Source of the DNA: Mycobacterium sp.
GTDB lineage: Bacteria; Actinomycetota; Actinomycetes; Mycobacteriales; Mycobacteriaceae
Direction: 5' to 3'
DNA length: 17,364 nucleotides
Assembly (NCBI GenBank): GCA_025965815.1
Contig: JAOPWF010000253.1
Location: 1 to 17,364, forward strand
Positions 6,972 through 14,721 of the stretch are shown here, one piece after another (within the stretch, counting starts at the first letter, position 1; every line of letters begins with the position of its first letter). The notes under the pieces were generated by a model, which saw only the letters and a program-made list of their open reading frames with translations, was not told the origin of the DNA and ran no database searches. The position numbers and the translations under genes were made by a program.

Positions 6972-7904
6972 ATGCGGGTCAGTATCTTGAGCTACCTCAA
7001 CGACGGCGCGCAGCGATCGCCCGTGGACGTCTACGTGGAAGAGCTCGCGCAGCTACGTGAGGAAGGATTCCGGCGGGTGTGGACGCCGCAGATGCCGTTC
7101 GAGATCGATCTGCTGAGCGTGCTCGCCGTCGCGTTCCGCGAGGTCGACGAGATCGAGGTGGCGACGGGAGTCTTGCCGATTCAGATACAGCATCCGATGC
7201 ACCTGGCTCAGCGAGCGCTGACCACCAACCTGATTGCCGGCGGTCGCTTCGCCCTCGGACTGGGGATGAGCCATCGCACCGTGACCGAGGGGATGTGGGG
7301 TATCTCGTGGGATAAATTGGTGCGCCGGCTCAACGAGTACCTGGACGGACTGCTGCCGCTCTTGGCCGGAGAGGGCGTCAATGCGGTCGGCGAGACGGTC
7401 ACTACCCGAGGTGCGCTGCGCATCCCCAACGTCCCGCCGCCCCCGGTCTACATCGCCGCGCTGGGCCCGCAGATGCTGCGGCTCGCGGGGCGCCGGTCGG
7501 CCGGAACGCTCACCTGGATGACCGGACCGCGAACCCTGGCCGGACACATCGGCCCGACTCTGCGTGATGCGGCGGCGGAGGCCGGCCGTCCGGAGGGTGC
7601 GGTGCAGGTGGCCGCCGCGCTTCCGGTCAGCGTGACCGACGATGTCGACCGCGCCCTGGCGCAGGCCGCCGAACAGTTCGCGATGTACGGGCACCTGCCC
7701 TCCTACCGGGCCATGCTTGACCGCGAGGGCTTCGCCGGTCCGGAGGACGCCGCGCTGATCGGGGATGAGAAGACGGTGCTGGAGCGCATCGACGAAATCC
7801 GCGCCGCCGGAGTCGACGAGTTTGTCGCCATCCCGTTCGACCCATCGGCCGAGGGCCGGGCCCGCACCCGCGCCGTGCTCCGCGGGCGCGACTCCGTCGA
7901 CTAG
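6972..7904 (+). CDS. F420-dependent LLM-class (luciferase-like) oxidoreductase
   Basis: 310 residues with the bacterial luciferase-like TIM-barrel pattern: a first strand MRVSILSYL, FRRVWTPQMPFEIDLLSVL, a VATGVLPIQIQHPMHLAQRA segment, the GGRFALGLGMSH motif, a WDKLVRRLNEYLDGLLPLL helix and PPVYIAALGPQMLRLAGRR. In mycobacteria such proteins use coenzyme F420 rather than FMN to reduce or oxidise small organic substrates; the specific substrate is unknown. ATG 6972 is chosen because GAGGAG (6956-6961) lies 10 bases upstream and the protein begins with the usual first strand. The frame stays open back to 6816, but that extension is encoded by the collapsed duplicate and is not part of the fold. 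It converges on the PPOX-fold gene with a 36-base gap. Confidence 0.9.
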   Translation: MRVSILSYLNDGAQRSPVDVYVEELAQLREEGFRRVWTPQMPFEIDLLSVLAVAFREVDEIEVATGVLPIQIQHPMHLAQRALTTNLIAGGRFALGLGMSHRTVTEGMWGISWDKLVRRLNEYLDGLLPLLAGEGVNAVGETVTTRGALRIPNVPPPPVYIAALGPQMLRLAGRRSAGTLTWMTGPRTLAGHIGPTLRDAAAEAGRPEGAVQVAAALPVSVTDDVDRALAQAAEQFAMYGHLPSYRAMLDREGFAGPEDAALIGDEKTVLERIDEIRAAGVDEFVAIPFDPSAEGRARTRAVLRGRDSVD

Positions 7905-7919
7905 CCCGAAACTGGATCA

Positions 7920-7946
7920 GCCTGACAGGTCGGGCCGGCGTCAGGC
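7920..7946. terminator. weak hairpin between convergent LLM and PPOX genes
   Basis: Seven-base-pair stem GCCTGAC (7920-7926) / GTCAGGC (7940-7946) with a 13-base GC-rich loop. It overlaps the stop codon of the minus-strand PPOX gene. No U-tract follows on either strand. Confidence 0.4.
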
Positions 7947-8348
7947 CTGCCAGGAAGACCATCGGCGAACGTCCATCCGGATCACCGGGCCGTCCAGCGA
8001 AACGGTCTGATACTGAGGGTATTTCGCGCGCAGGAGCTCGTATCCGGCCCGCATTTCCTCGCCACTGCGATGGACTACCGCGACGCCGTCCGCACGCACC
8101 CACCACAGCCGGGTCCAGTCGTCGCTGTACTGGTCGACGAGCATGCTCACGCGCGGATTGGCCTCGATGTTGGCCAATCGCCGCAACCTTTTCGTGGACT
8201 TCCGTTTGGCGTCCACCGCGGTGTAGACAACGTCATCGACCCGCGCGAAAACAACCGGCACCAGGTGGGGCGCCGCGTCCGGCCCGACGGATGCCAGTCG
8301 TGCCACCGGCGCCTCGGCGAACCTGCGCTTGGGATCGAACTCGGCCAT
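7941..8348 (-). CDS. PPOX-class F420-dependent oxidoreductase (split beta-barrel flavin/deazaflavin protein)
   Basis: 135 residues, full length for the Rv1155-like split-barrel family. Typical elements appear in order: [26 protein letters not shown] (first strands and the substrate-side turn), [33 protein letters not shown] (the Lys/Arg-rich segment that contacts the F420 phosphate in relatives), [11 protein letters not shown], and a C-terminal [12 protein letters not shown] strand. The family uses F420H2 to reduce small molecules; the reaction here is unknown. It resembles the subfamily annotated as TIGR03668 in mycobacteria, which I assign from memory. ATG at 8346-8348 gives the family's usual start; a GGAG sits very close upstream. 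It faces the F420-type LLM gene, but the convergent arrangement rules out an operon. Confidence 0.88.
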   Translation of the reverse strand: MAEFDPKRRFAEAPVARLASVGPDAAPHLVPVVFARVDDVVYTAVDAKRKSTKRLRRLANIEANPRVSMLVDQYSDDWTRLWWVRADGVAVVHRSGEEMRAGYELLRAKYPQYQTVSLDGPVIRMDVRRWSSWQA

Positions 8349-8387
8349 AACTCCAATCTAGGAGGGCTGCACCGCCGCCGGTCTTAG

Positions 8388-8648
8388 TTGACCGAACCTG
8401 GTCACCGGTTCGACGAGACCTTCGAACACCTCGCCGGTACCACCACCATGTGCGATCGCTTCGTGTGCGCGGCGGGCGATGCCGTCGTGACGATCGACGT
8501 GGTGGCTCGCTACGAGCACTGCGACGGTGTGACTGCCGTGTCCAGCTGTGATATCCACGAGTTCGCCGACAACAAGATCGCTGCCATCACGTCTTACGCT
8601 GTCGAGGTTGACGTCAGCTCTGCAGGAACTTCAGCAGGTCGGCGTTGA
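8388..8648 (+). pseudogene. N-terminally truncated SnoaL-like gene fragment
   Basis: The frame matches only the second half of an NTF2/SnoaL domain: DRFVCAAGDAVVTIDVVARY, SSCDIHEFADNKIAAITSYA and VEVD correspond to the last three strands of the sheet. The N-terminal helices are missing; an in-frame TAG (8385-8387) directly precedes the frame, the only start is a TTG with no ribosome-binding site, and just 39 bases separate it from the divergent PPOX gene. The last ~11 codons overlap the end of the alpha/beta hydrolase on the other strand and are not family-like. I read it as debris of a ~130-residue gene, unrelated in sequence detail to the intact SnoaL-like gene at 4169. Confidence 0.6.
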
Positions 8649-9438
8649 TCGTGTCGGCGTGCGTAGTCGGCATGCCGTGCGGGAAATCCTTGTAGGTGAT
8701 GAGCGTCCCGTTCTGCAGCAGCTCGGCCGACTTCGGTCCTGAGGCGACGTAGGGAACGATCTGATCGTCCTCGCTGTGCATCACCAGGGTCGGGACGGTG
8801 ATCTTCTTCAGGTCGTCACGGAAGTCGGTTTGCGAGAAGGCGACGATGCCGTCGTAGTGCGCCTTGGCGCCACCCATCATGCCCTGGCGCCACCAGTTGG
8901 CGATGACGGCCTCGGAGGATTCCACGCCGGGTCGGTTGAAACCGTAGAACGGTCCGGACGGAAGCGCGCGGTAGAACTCTGAGCGGTTGGCGGCCAGCTG
9001 TGCCTGCAGATCGTCGAACACTTCCTTGGGCAGACCCTCCGGGTTGGAATCCGTTTTCACCATCAGCGGCGGCACCGCGCTGATCAGCGCTGCCTTGGCG
9101 ACCCGGCTTTCGCCGTGGCGACCCAGGTAGTGCACGACCTCCCCGCCACCGGTGGAGTGGCCGACGTGGATAGCGTCCTTCAGGTCGAGCTGCTCGGTCA
9201 ACGCCGCGAGGTCGTCGGCGTAGTGATCCATGTCGTGGCCGTCGCCGGTCTGGGTGGATCGGCCGTGCCCGCGCCGGTCATGGGCGATGACGCGATAACC
9301 CTGCTGGAGGAAGAACAACATCTGCGTGTCCCAGTCGTCCGCCGACAGTGGCCAGCCGTGGCTGAACACGATGGGCTGACCGGTGCCCCAGTCCTTGTAG
9401 AAGATTTCGGTGCCGTCCGAGGTGGTGATGTAGCCCAT
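8614..9438 (-). CDS. alpha/beta hydrolase, cofactor-free haloperoxidase (non-heme chloroperoxidase) type
   Basis: 274 residues, full length. The catalytic triad is readable and aligns with the non-heme chloroperoxidase/bromoperoxidase family: nucleophile Ser95 in GHSTGGG, acid Asp225 in HSEDDQIVP and base His254 in DFPHG, each three residues before the family's S98/D228/H257. The oxyanion region is [13 protein letters not shown], and HDRRGHGRS precedes the nucleophile elbow. Such enzymes are esterases or perhydrolases that make peracids, which then oxidise halides; the natural substrate is usually unknown. The protein has no signal peptide and should be cytosolic. GAAGGGAG sits immediately upstream of the ATG. 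Its 3' end overlaps the SnoaL fragment, and it diverges from the methyltransferase gene. Confidence 0.93.
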   Translation of the reverse strand: MGYITTSDGTEIFYKDWGTGQPIVFSHGWPLSADDWDTQMLFFLQQGYRVIAHDRRGHGRSTQTGDGHDMDHYADDLAALTEQLDLKDAIHVGHSTGGGEVVHYLGRHGESRVAKAALISAVPPLMVKTDSNPEGLPKEVFDDLQAQLAANRSEFYRALPSGPFYGFNRPGVESSEAVIANWWRQGMMGGAKAHYDGIVAFSQTDFRDDLKKITVPTLVMHSEDDQIVPYVASGPKSAELLQNGTLITYKDFPHGMPTTHADTINADLLKFLQS

Positions 9439-9807
9439 GTGCTCCCTTCCTTGAACACTGCGTGATGACGCGAACTAATCCGCGTCGCGATCTAAATGTA
9501 CGCCGCTGCATATCGGATGCCGTCCGAGCGATTCACAGGACTGGTACGGCACCGCGCTGTCGGCCAGCAACCACAGCGACTTCACCCTTCATCGACAGCG
9601 ACTGAACCGAAGTAACCAGTGAGACAGCCGTTTTCGATGGCCGCCCCTTTCCGCCTCCGCTTGAACGCCTCCCAGCATAGGAAAAGCGGCATCACCCCGG
9701 TCACAAGACTCGAGGTCAACGTGGCTATTCCGACCTTTGCGTGCGCGTTCGGGGTTACCTTCGTCGGAACGGAGTCAAGCCGCGCGACGTGAGCGAAGGA
9801 GCTTGCA
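9439..9807. other. divergent promoter region, hydrolase versus methyltransferase
   Basis: About 370 bases between two divergently transcribed genes. On the minus strand a TACATT (9494-9499) could serve as a -10 box for the hydrolase, without a clear -35. No gene is supported; a minus-strand frame from about 9719 down to 9582 contains a hydrophobic stretch but no ribosome-binding site. Confidence 0.45.
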
Positions 9808-10860
9808 ATGGCCGTTGACGAAGAAAAACTTGCTGCGTTTCTCGGCAAGGCGGTAGGTGATCTCGGCGCCTCGATGAGCGCCGTCCTGATGCTGATCGGA
9901 GACGAGCTCGGTCTGTATTCGGCGCTGGCCGACGAGAGACTGTCGCCGGCGCAGTTGGCGGAGCGCACGGGAACCAACGAGCGCTACGTTCGGGAGTGGC
10001 TGGCGAATCAGGCCGCCGGCGGTTACGTCGAATACGACAGTGCGACTGACGAGTACTACCTGAACGACGAGCAGGCACTCTGCCTGGCGAATCCGAACGG
10101 CCCGGCGGACCTGCCCGGTGCTTACTCGATCGTCCAGGACCTCTTCGAAGTCAAGGACCGTGCGGTCGAGAATTTCCGCAGCGGAAAGGGCATGGAATGG
10201 GGTGAACACGACCCCTGCCTGTTCCGCGGGACCGAGAGATTCTTCAGGGCCGGTTACAACTCGAATCTGCTGTCCTCCTGGCTGCCGGCGCTCGATGGCG
10301 TCGTCGAGAAGCTCGACACCGGCGGCCGGGTGGCCGACGTTGGTTGTGGCCACGGCGCGAGCACGATCCTGATGGCGGAGGCGTTTCCCAATTCGGAGTT
10401 CGTCGGCATCGATTATCACGACGCCTCCATCGCGACCGCGCGCGAACGTGCCGCAGAGGCGGGCGTCACCAACACCAGCTTCGAGGTGGCCGACGCCACG
10501 TCGTACCAAGGCGACGACTACGACCTCGTCGCCTTCTTCGACTGTCTGCACGACATGGCGAACCCCTCCGGCGCCGCTGCCCGGGCGAGGCAGGCGTTGA
10601 AACCCGACGGCCACTGCATGCTCGTCGAGCCGGCCGCGGGCGACAGCGTCGCGGACAATCTCAATCCCGTGGGGCGGCTGTACTACGGCGCATCGTCGCT
10701 GATCTGCGTTCCGGTATCACTGGCGCAGCATGGACCGGCGCTGGGCGCACAAGCGGGCGAGCGGCGGTTGAGGCAGGTGATGGTCGACGACGGAGGCTTC
10801 AGTCAGTTCCGGCGGGCCACGGAGACGCCGTTCAACCTGATCTTCGAGGCTCGGCCCTGA
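9808..10860 (+). CDS. class I SAM-dependent methyltransferase, Rv2258c-like
   Basis: 350 residues in two parts: an N-terminal winged-helix/dimerisation region (about 1-100, with LYSALADERLSPAQLAERTG and NERYVREWLANQAAGGYVEY) and a C-terminal Rossmann methyltransferase. SAM motif I reads VADVGCGHGAST (~175-186), followed by FVGIDYHDASI (acidic loop, motif II), a VADATSY segment and LVAFFDCLHDM (motif IV region). The layout and length match the mycobacterial Rv2258c family and resemble small-molecule O-methyltransferases; the substrate is unknown. GAAGGAG lies 6 bases before ATG 9808. The gene ends at TGA 10858-10860, and the remnant of a Rieske oxygenase begins almost at once. Confidence 0.92.
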   Translation: MAVDEEKLAAFLGKAVGDLGASMSAVLMLIGDELGLYSALADERLSPAQLAERTGTNERYVREWLANQAAGGYVEYDSATDEYYLNDEQALCLANPNGPADLPGAYSIVQDLFEVKDRAVENFRSGKGMEWGEHDPCLFRGTERFFRAGYNSNLLSSWLPALDGVVEKLDTGGRVADVGCGHGASTILMAEAFPNSEFVGIDYHDASIATARERAAEAGVTNTSFEVADATSYQGDDYDLVAFFDCLHDMANPSGAAARARQALKPDGHCMLVEPAAGDSVADNLNPVGRLYYGASSLICVPVSLAQHGPALGAQAGERRLRQVMVDDGGFSQFRRATETPFNLIFEARP

Positions 10861-10893
10861 CGGCGTTGCCCGGCGTCAGCTGGGGTCGAGCAG

Positions 10894-11164
10894 GTATCTC
10901 ACCTGATGACCCCGTTGGCCGCTGGTCGCACTCACGTCGAATGCGCCTGGACGTTCCAGAAAAACGTTGCGGCACAGCATGATTCGACCCCGCTTACGCT
11001 GTCGACCTCTGGGATCTGACGAATCGGCAGACTGGGCGGCGTGCGAGTCGGTGCAGCGCGGCCTCAGCTCACCGCACGCGCGACTAGGACCGCTCGCCCC
11101 CGACGAGGACGGCGTCTACCTATTCGTCACCCGGGTGGCGCGCGCCTATGCCGGCGAAGGCTGA
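10894..11164 (+). pseudogene. frameshifted C-terminal remnant of a Rieske oxygenase alpha subunit
   Basis: Three consecutive frames reconstruct the C-terminal ~90 residues of a ring-hydroxylating (Rieske non-heme iron) oxygenase large subunit. Frame one (to 10983) gives LMTPLAAGRTHVECAWTF; frame two (10983-11030) gives FDPAYAVDLWDLTNRQ; frame three (11030-11164) gives DWAACESVQRGLSSP, then GPLAPDEDGVYLFVTRVARA and the stop TGA. Each switch is explained by loss of one base: one T at 10983 (GATTTC to GATTC) and one G at 11030 (CAGGAC to CAGAC). The catalytic Rieske domain and most of the active-site domain are absent; the remnant begins right after the methyltransferase stop. The spliced sequence is characteristic of the family, but this is recognition by eye. 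Confidence 0.78.
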
Positions 11165-11192
11165 GCGAGCCTGCTGCGCACCGCTGCGCTCA
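11162..11192. terminator. hairpin whose arms contain both convergent stop codons
   Basis: TGAGCG-AGC (11162-11170) pairs with GCTGCGCTCA (11183-11192): nine base pairs with one bulged base and a 12-base loop. The left arm starts with the stop codon of the Rieske remnant; the right arm contains the reverse complement of the gamma-glutamyltransferase stop. Confidence 0.55.
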
Positions 11193-13181
11193 CGTCGTGT
11201 CGCCCATCACCAATCCCTCGCGGCGTGGGTCTGCTCCGCCGACCCATCCCGAGCCGCTGCGGGCGATCGCCGATAACCCACTGGACTGGTCGGCCAGGTC
11301 GACCTGATGCCCCAGCGCGCGCAGCCCCTGCACCAGCGGATCGTGGTCGCCAGCCTGTCCAGGAGGGCCGGAGGTGTCGATGACGGGATGTTCGCCGCCC
11401 ACGTTGGTCTTCGGCGAGTTAGCGGCGCCGAAATCCACCATGGACACCGCCTGCTGCGGGTCCAGGCCCCAATCCAGCATCCCCACAACGGTCTTGACCA
11501 CGAATTGGATGATCACCGAGCCGCCCGGAGAACCCAGGACCGCGTACAGCGGTCCACGACCCGATACGGACTGGTCGAACACCAGCGTGGGCGCCATGGT
11601 GCTGCGTGGCCGTTTCCCGGGCTGGATCCGGTTGGCCACCGGTGTCCCGTCGGGGCCGACGGGCTCGGCGGCGAAGTCGGTCAGCTGGTTGTTCAGGATG
11701 AATCCGTCGACCATGTGAAACGAGCCGAAGGCCGACTCCACCGTGGTGGTGAACGAGGCGGCATTGCCCTGCGCGTCGACGACGCTGATGTGGCTGGTGC
11801 CATGCTCTGGCGTCGGCACCGCCGTCGACGACGGCGCACCGAACTCTCCGGGCCTGGCCGTCCCCATGGTGCGCTGCTCGGAGATCAGCGCGGCCCGTCC
11901 GGCCAGGTATTGGCTGTTCAGCAGGGTGTTGGGGGTGCCGCCCGGCAGGGGCACGAAATCGGTGTCGGCGACGTACTTGTCGCGGTCGGCGTACGCCGGC
12001 CGCTCGGCCTCGGCGATCAGGTGAACGCCCATGACCGCGGGCCGGCCGCCGTTGAGGTCGACGTCGGTGGGCTTGTGGTCGCCCATCGCGAAGTGCTCGA
12101 GCATGCCCAGGGTGGCGGCCACCGCGATGCCGCCCGACGACGGCGGCGGCATACCGCAGATCTCGCGGCCCCGGTACGGCATGCACAGCGGTTCGCGTCT
12201 CTTGGCGACATAGCCGGAAAGGTCCTCGAGCGTCATCAGGCTGGGGGTACGCCCACCGGAGGTGTCGGTCGCGGACGCCACGATGTCACGGGCGATGTCT
12301 CCGGTGTAGAACGCCTGCGCGCCCCCAGACGCTATGGCGCCCAACGTTTTCGAGTAGCCCGGATTGGTCAGTCGTGTGCCGCTGGTCTTCGGGCTGCCGT
12401 CGGGGTTCAGGAAGTAGGCGGCGGCCTCGGGGTCAACCCGCAATTTGGGCGCGGCATCGGCGATGGCGCTGGCCAGCCGCGGACTGATGTCGAAGCCGCC
12501 GTCGGCCAGCGCTACTGCGGGGCTGAACACGTCGCGCCACGCGGTCTTGCCGTGTTCGTGGTGCACGTCCTGCAGCATTCGCACGATGCCGGGCACTCCG
12601 ATGGAGCGACCCGATGCCCGCGCGTCCGGTCTCGGCTCGGTACGGTCGACGTCGTCGATCCAGCGCAAGTAGTTCTCCGTCGCTGCTGCCGGGGCGACCT
12701 CGCGGCCGTCGTAGGCCTGCACCGAACCCGCCCGGGCGTCGTAATACAACAGGAATCCGCCACCGCCGACACCCGAGGCCTGCGGCTCCACCAACCCCAG
12801 CACCGACTGTGCGGCGACCACTGCGTCGGCGGCCGTACCGCCGTCGCGCAACACTCCGCAGGCCGCCTGCGTGGCCAGCGGGTTGGCAGTGACGACCGCG
12901 TAATGCGCGGTGTGCACGGCGGTCATGTCCTTGCGGTAGCCGGTGGCAACCTCTGGATTGGTGGACAGGTTCCGGGAGGTGGTGGCCGACCCACTGGCAG
13001 GCGCGGCCGACGACTTCGGCGCGGGCGTGCCGTTGGAGACGATCTCGCACGGGCCCGCAGCGGTGCTCGGTGTGCCGCCGTCGGTGCTGCCACATCCGGC
13101 AAGGAGTAACACCAGGACGGCGAGCAGGGCCGTCACCCTTCGGGCGGAGGGCAGCATCCGCATCAGTCGACAGTAGTTCAC
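11190..13181 (-). CDS. ggt: gamma-glutamyltransferase, lipoprotein precursor (GgtB-like)
   Basis: 663 residues. An N-terminal lipoprotein signal (Arg-rich start, hydrophobic stretch 17-27, lipobox LAGC with Cys30) puts it on the outer face of the membrane. The body is a complete Ntn-hydrolase GGT: AYDGRE at 156-161 with the substrate-binding Arg, MPPPSSGG at 344-351, the autoprocessing and catalytic Thr462 in HGTSHISVVD, and LGSPGGS at 549-555. The precursor is cleaved before Thr462 into large and small subunits. It hydrolyses or transfers gamma-glutamyl groups from glutathione and similar conjugates. The GTG start at 13181 overlaps the P450 stop (GTGA, 4 bases), which points to translational coupling; ATG 13163 and ATG 13157 are alternatives. 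Its residue pattern resembles mycobacterial GgtB, also a lipoprotein. Confidence 0.94.
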   Translation of the reverse strand: MNYCRLMRMLPSARRVTALLAVLVLLLAGCGSTDGGTPSTAAGPCEIVSNGTPAPKSSAAPASGSATTSRNLSTNPEVATGYRKDMTAVHTAHYAVVTANPLATQAACGVLRDGGTAADAVVAAQSVLGLVEPQASGVGGGGFLLYYDARAGSVQAYDGREVAPAAATENYLRWIDDVDRTEPRPDARASGRSIGVPGIVRMLQDVHHEHGKTAWRDVFSPAVALADGGFDISPRLASAIADAAPKLRVDPEAAAYFLNPDGSPKTSGTRLTNPGYSKTLGAIASGGAQAFYTGDIARDIVASATDTSGGRTPSLMTLEDLSGYVAKRREPLCMPYRGREICGMPPPSSGGIAVAATLGMLEHFAMGDHKPTDVDLNGGRPAVMGVHLIAEAERPAYADRDKYVADTDFVPLPGGTPNTLLNSQYLAGRAALISEQRTMGTARPGEFGAPSSTAVPTPEHGTSHISVVDAQGNAASFTTTVESAFGSFHMVDGFILNNQLTDFAAEPVGPDGTPVANRIQPGKRPRSTMAPTLVFDQSVSGRGPLYAVLGSPGGSVIIQFVVKTVVGMLDWGLDPQQAVSMVDFGAANSPKTNVGGEHPVIDTSGPPGQAGDHDPLVQGLRALGHQVDLADQSSGLSAIARSGSGWVGGADPRREGLVMGDTT

Positions 13182-14533
13182 CGGCCGGTCTTCAAAGCCC
13201 AGTTCGATCTAATACCGGATGCGGGCACTGTCCATCCAACTTGCAGGCGTTTGATCCCGTGCACGAAACCTGATCTCAGGTTGGCTGGTTCGGTGATGGC
13301 GTGGACGTCGGGAATCTGTCGGTGGAGTTCCTCGAAGGCCAGCCGGACTTCCCGGCGGGCAAGATTGGCGCCGAGGCAGAAATGTGCGCCGCCGGCCCCG
13401 AATCCGATCTGGGGATTAGGGTTTCGGCTGACGTCGAAGGTCCACGGATTGCCGAACTTCCGTTCATCACGGTTGGCCGAGCCGTACCACATGGAGACTT
13501 TGTCGCCGGCCTTCATCTTCGTGCCGCTCAGTTCGATGTCCTCGGTGAGAGTGCGACGCATGAAGCCGATGGGTGATGCCCACCGCACGATCTCCTCCAC
13601 CGCGGTGGGCGCGAGGGCGTCGAAGTCGGCCCACCATTTCTGCCGTTCGTCGGGGTAACGGCTCAACGCCACCATGCCGTGGCTGATGGCGTTACGGGTG
13701 GTCTCGTTGCCTGCGGCGGTCAGCAGTATGAAGAAGGAGGCGATTTCATCAGAGGTGAGGCGTTCACCGTCGACTTCAGCGTTCACCAGGTTGCTTGTCA
13801 GATCGTCGCCCGGACGTTCGCGGCGTTCCTCGGCGAGCGCAACACCGTAGCCGGCGAGTTCCATCGACACCTTCACGATCTCGTCGAAGTCGCCGTAGAC
13901 ATCGGGATCGCCGATGCCCATGATCGCGGTCGTCCAGTGGAAGACCTTATCGTGGTCCTCCTCGGGAATGCCCATCATGTCGCAGATGATCTGCAGCGGA
14001 AGGGGTCCGGCGAGTTCGGTGACGAAGTCGCACTGGCCGTCGGGGTGGTTGGCCACCATCGCGGTGACCAGACTGCGGGCCCGGTCACGCACGCTCTCCT
14101 CGATCCGGGCGAGCACCTTCGGGGTGAAGGCCCTGTTCACGATCGATCGCAGCCGCAGATGCCGTGGGTCGTCGAGCGAGATCATCGATCCGTAGAACTC
14201 GGCGATCTCTGGCGCCACGTCATTGAGTGATGTGCTGGTGGGGATGGAACTGAAGATCTCAGGGTGCCGGCTCGCGTGGTGCACATCGTCAAACGTGGTC
14301 AGGGCCCAATGCCCGGTTCCTGCCGGAAATCCGGGGATCTCCGGCGTCGGAAAAAACGAAATCGGCGCTTCACGCCGGAGCGTGGCGAAGGCGCCGTCCC
14401 GGTGATGGTCGTCCTGGTCCCAGAAGTCCAGCGTGCCGAGGTCGGCATCAGCAAGGGGCACGTGCGGCGGTGGAGTCCCGTTCGTCCGCGGAGCAAACGC
14501 CACCGCGCCGACTGTGGCCGTATTTGCCTTCAT
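13178..14533 (-). CDS. cytochrome P450 monooxygenase
   Basis: 451 residues with all P450 hallmarks: I-helix AAGNETT (273-279) for oxygen activation, the K-helix ExxR as EIVR (314-317), and heme loop FGAGGAHFCLG (378-388) with Cys386 as the iron ligand. The spacing and the segments SLDDPRHLRLRSIVNRAF and SANRDERKFGNPWTFDVSRNP place it among the soluble bacterial class I P450s common in mycobacteria, in the broad CYP124/125/142-type neighbourhood; I cannot name a subfamily or substrate. Electrons would have to come from a ferredoxin and reductase not encoded here. GGAGG sits 5 bases before the ATG. Its stop overlaps the GTG of the gamma-glutamyltransferase, so the two are probably co-transcribed; the aminotransferase gene diverges on the other strand. 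Confidence 0.95.
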   Translation of the reverse strand: MKANTATVGAVAFAPRTNGTPPPHVPLADADLGTLDFWDQDDHHRDGAFATLRREAPISFFPTPEIPGFPAGTGHWALTTFDDVHHASRHPEIFSSIPTSTSLNDVAPEIAEFYGSMISLDDPRHLRLRSIVNRAFTPKVLARIEESVRDRARSLVTAMVANHPDGQCDFVTELAGPLPLQIICDMMGIPEEDHDKVFHWTTAIMGIGDPDVYGDFDEIVKVSMELAGYGVALAEERRERPGDDLTSNLVNAEVDGERLTSDEIASFFILLTAAGNETTRNAISHGMVALSRYPDERQKWWADFDALAPTAVEEIVRWASPIGFMRRTLTEDIELSGTKMKAGDKVSMWYGSANRDERKFGNPWTFDVSRNPNPQIGFGAGGAHFCLGANLARREVRLAFEELHRQIPDVHAITEPANLRSGFVHGIKRLQVGWTVPASGIRSNWALKTGR

Positions 14534-14721
14534 TCAGACCTCCGTCAAGCAGAGCTTTTCACCGGTCGACGCTGCGGCCCAGTGTGAACGACTACCCCAA
14601 TACTCACGCCTACGGCCGCGTGGCGGAGCGCATTGACAACAATCCCGTTGTGGATGGCGGCGCATTAGGTGTTTCCGTTCGAGGCGTGGTCGGTCGACCA
14701 TGGACGAACCATGGAGCGACG
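14534..14721. promoter_or_regulatory. divergent control region, P450-ggt versus aminotransferase-permease
   Basis: 188 bases between the P450 start and the preferred aminotransferase start. Two small symmetrical elements are visible: ACAAC-N6-GTTGT at 14636-14651 and CCATGG-ACGAA-CCATGG at 14698-14714. TTGACA occurs at 14633-14638, but no -10 box lies at the right distance. The region must hold promoters for both directions; no regulator gene is adjacent within the window. Confidence 0.4.

Noticed and set aside
9582..9719. Minus-strand short frame with a hydrophobic segment (SSLVTGVMPLFLCWEAF)
   Set aside because: No ribosome-binding site near any start, no family recognised, and it lies in the promoter region of the methyltransferase gene. 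It could be a small membrane protein, but the evidence is too thin.
11307..13109. 600-codon open frame on the plus strand opposite ggt
   Set aside because: It is antisense to a complete gamma-glutamyltransferase with all catalytic motifs; long antisense frames are expected in high-GC DNA. The product is Arg/Gly/His-rich without a domain.
14633..14638. TTGACA as a -35 box for the aminotransferase operon
   Set aside because: No -10-like hexamer is found 16-19 bases downstream.
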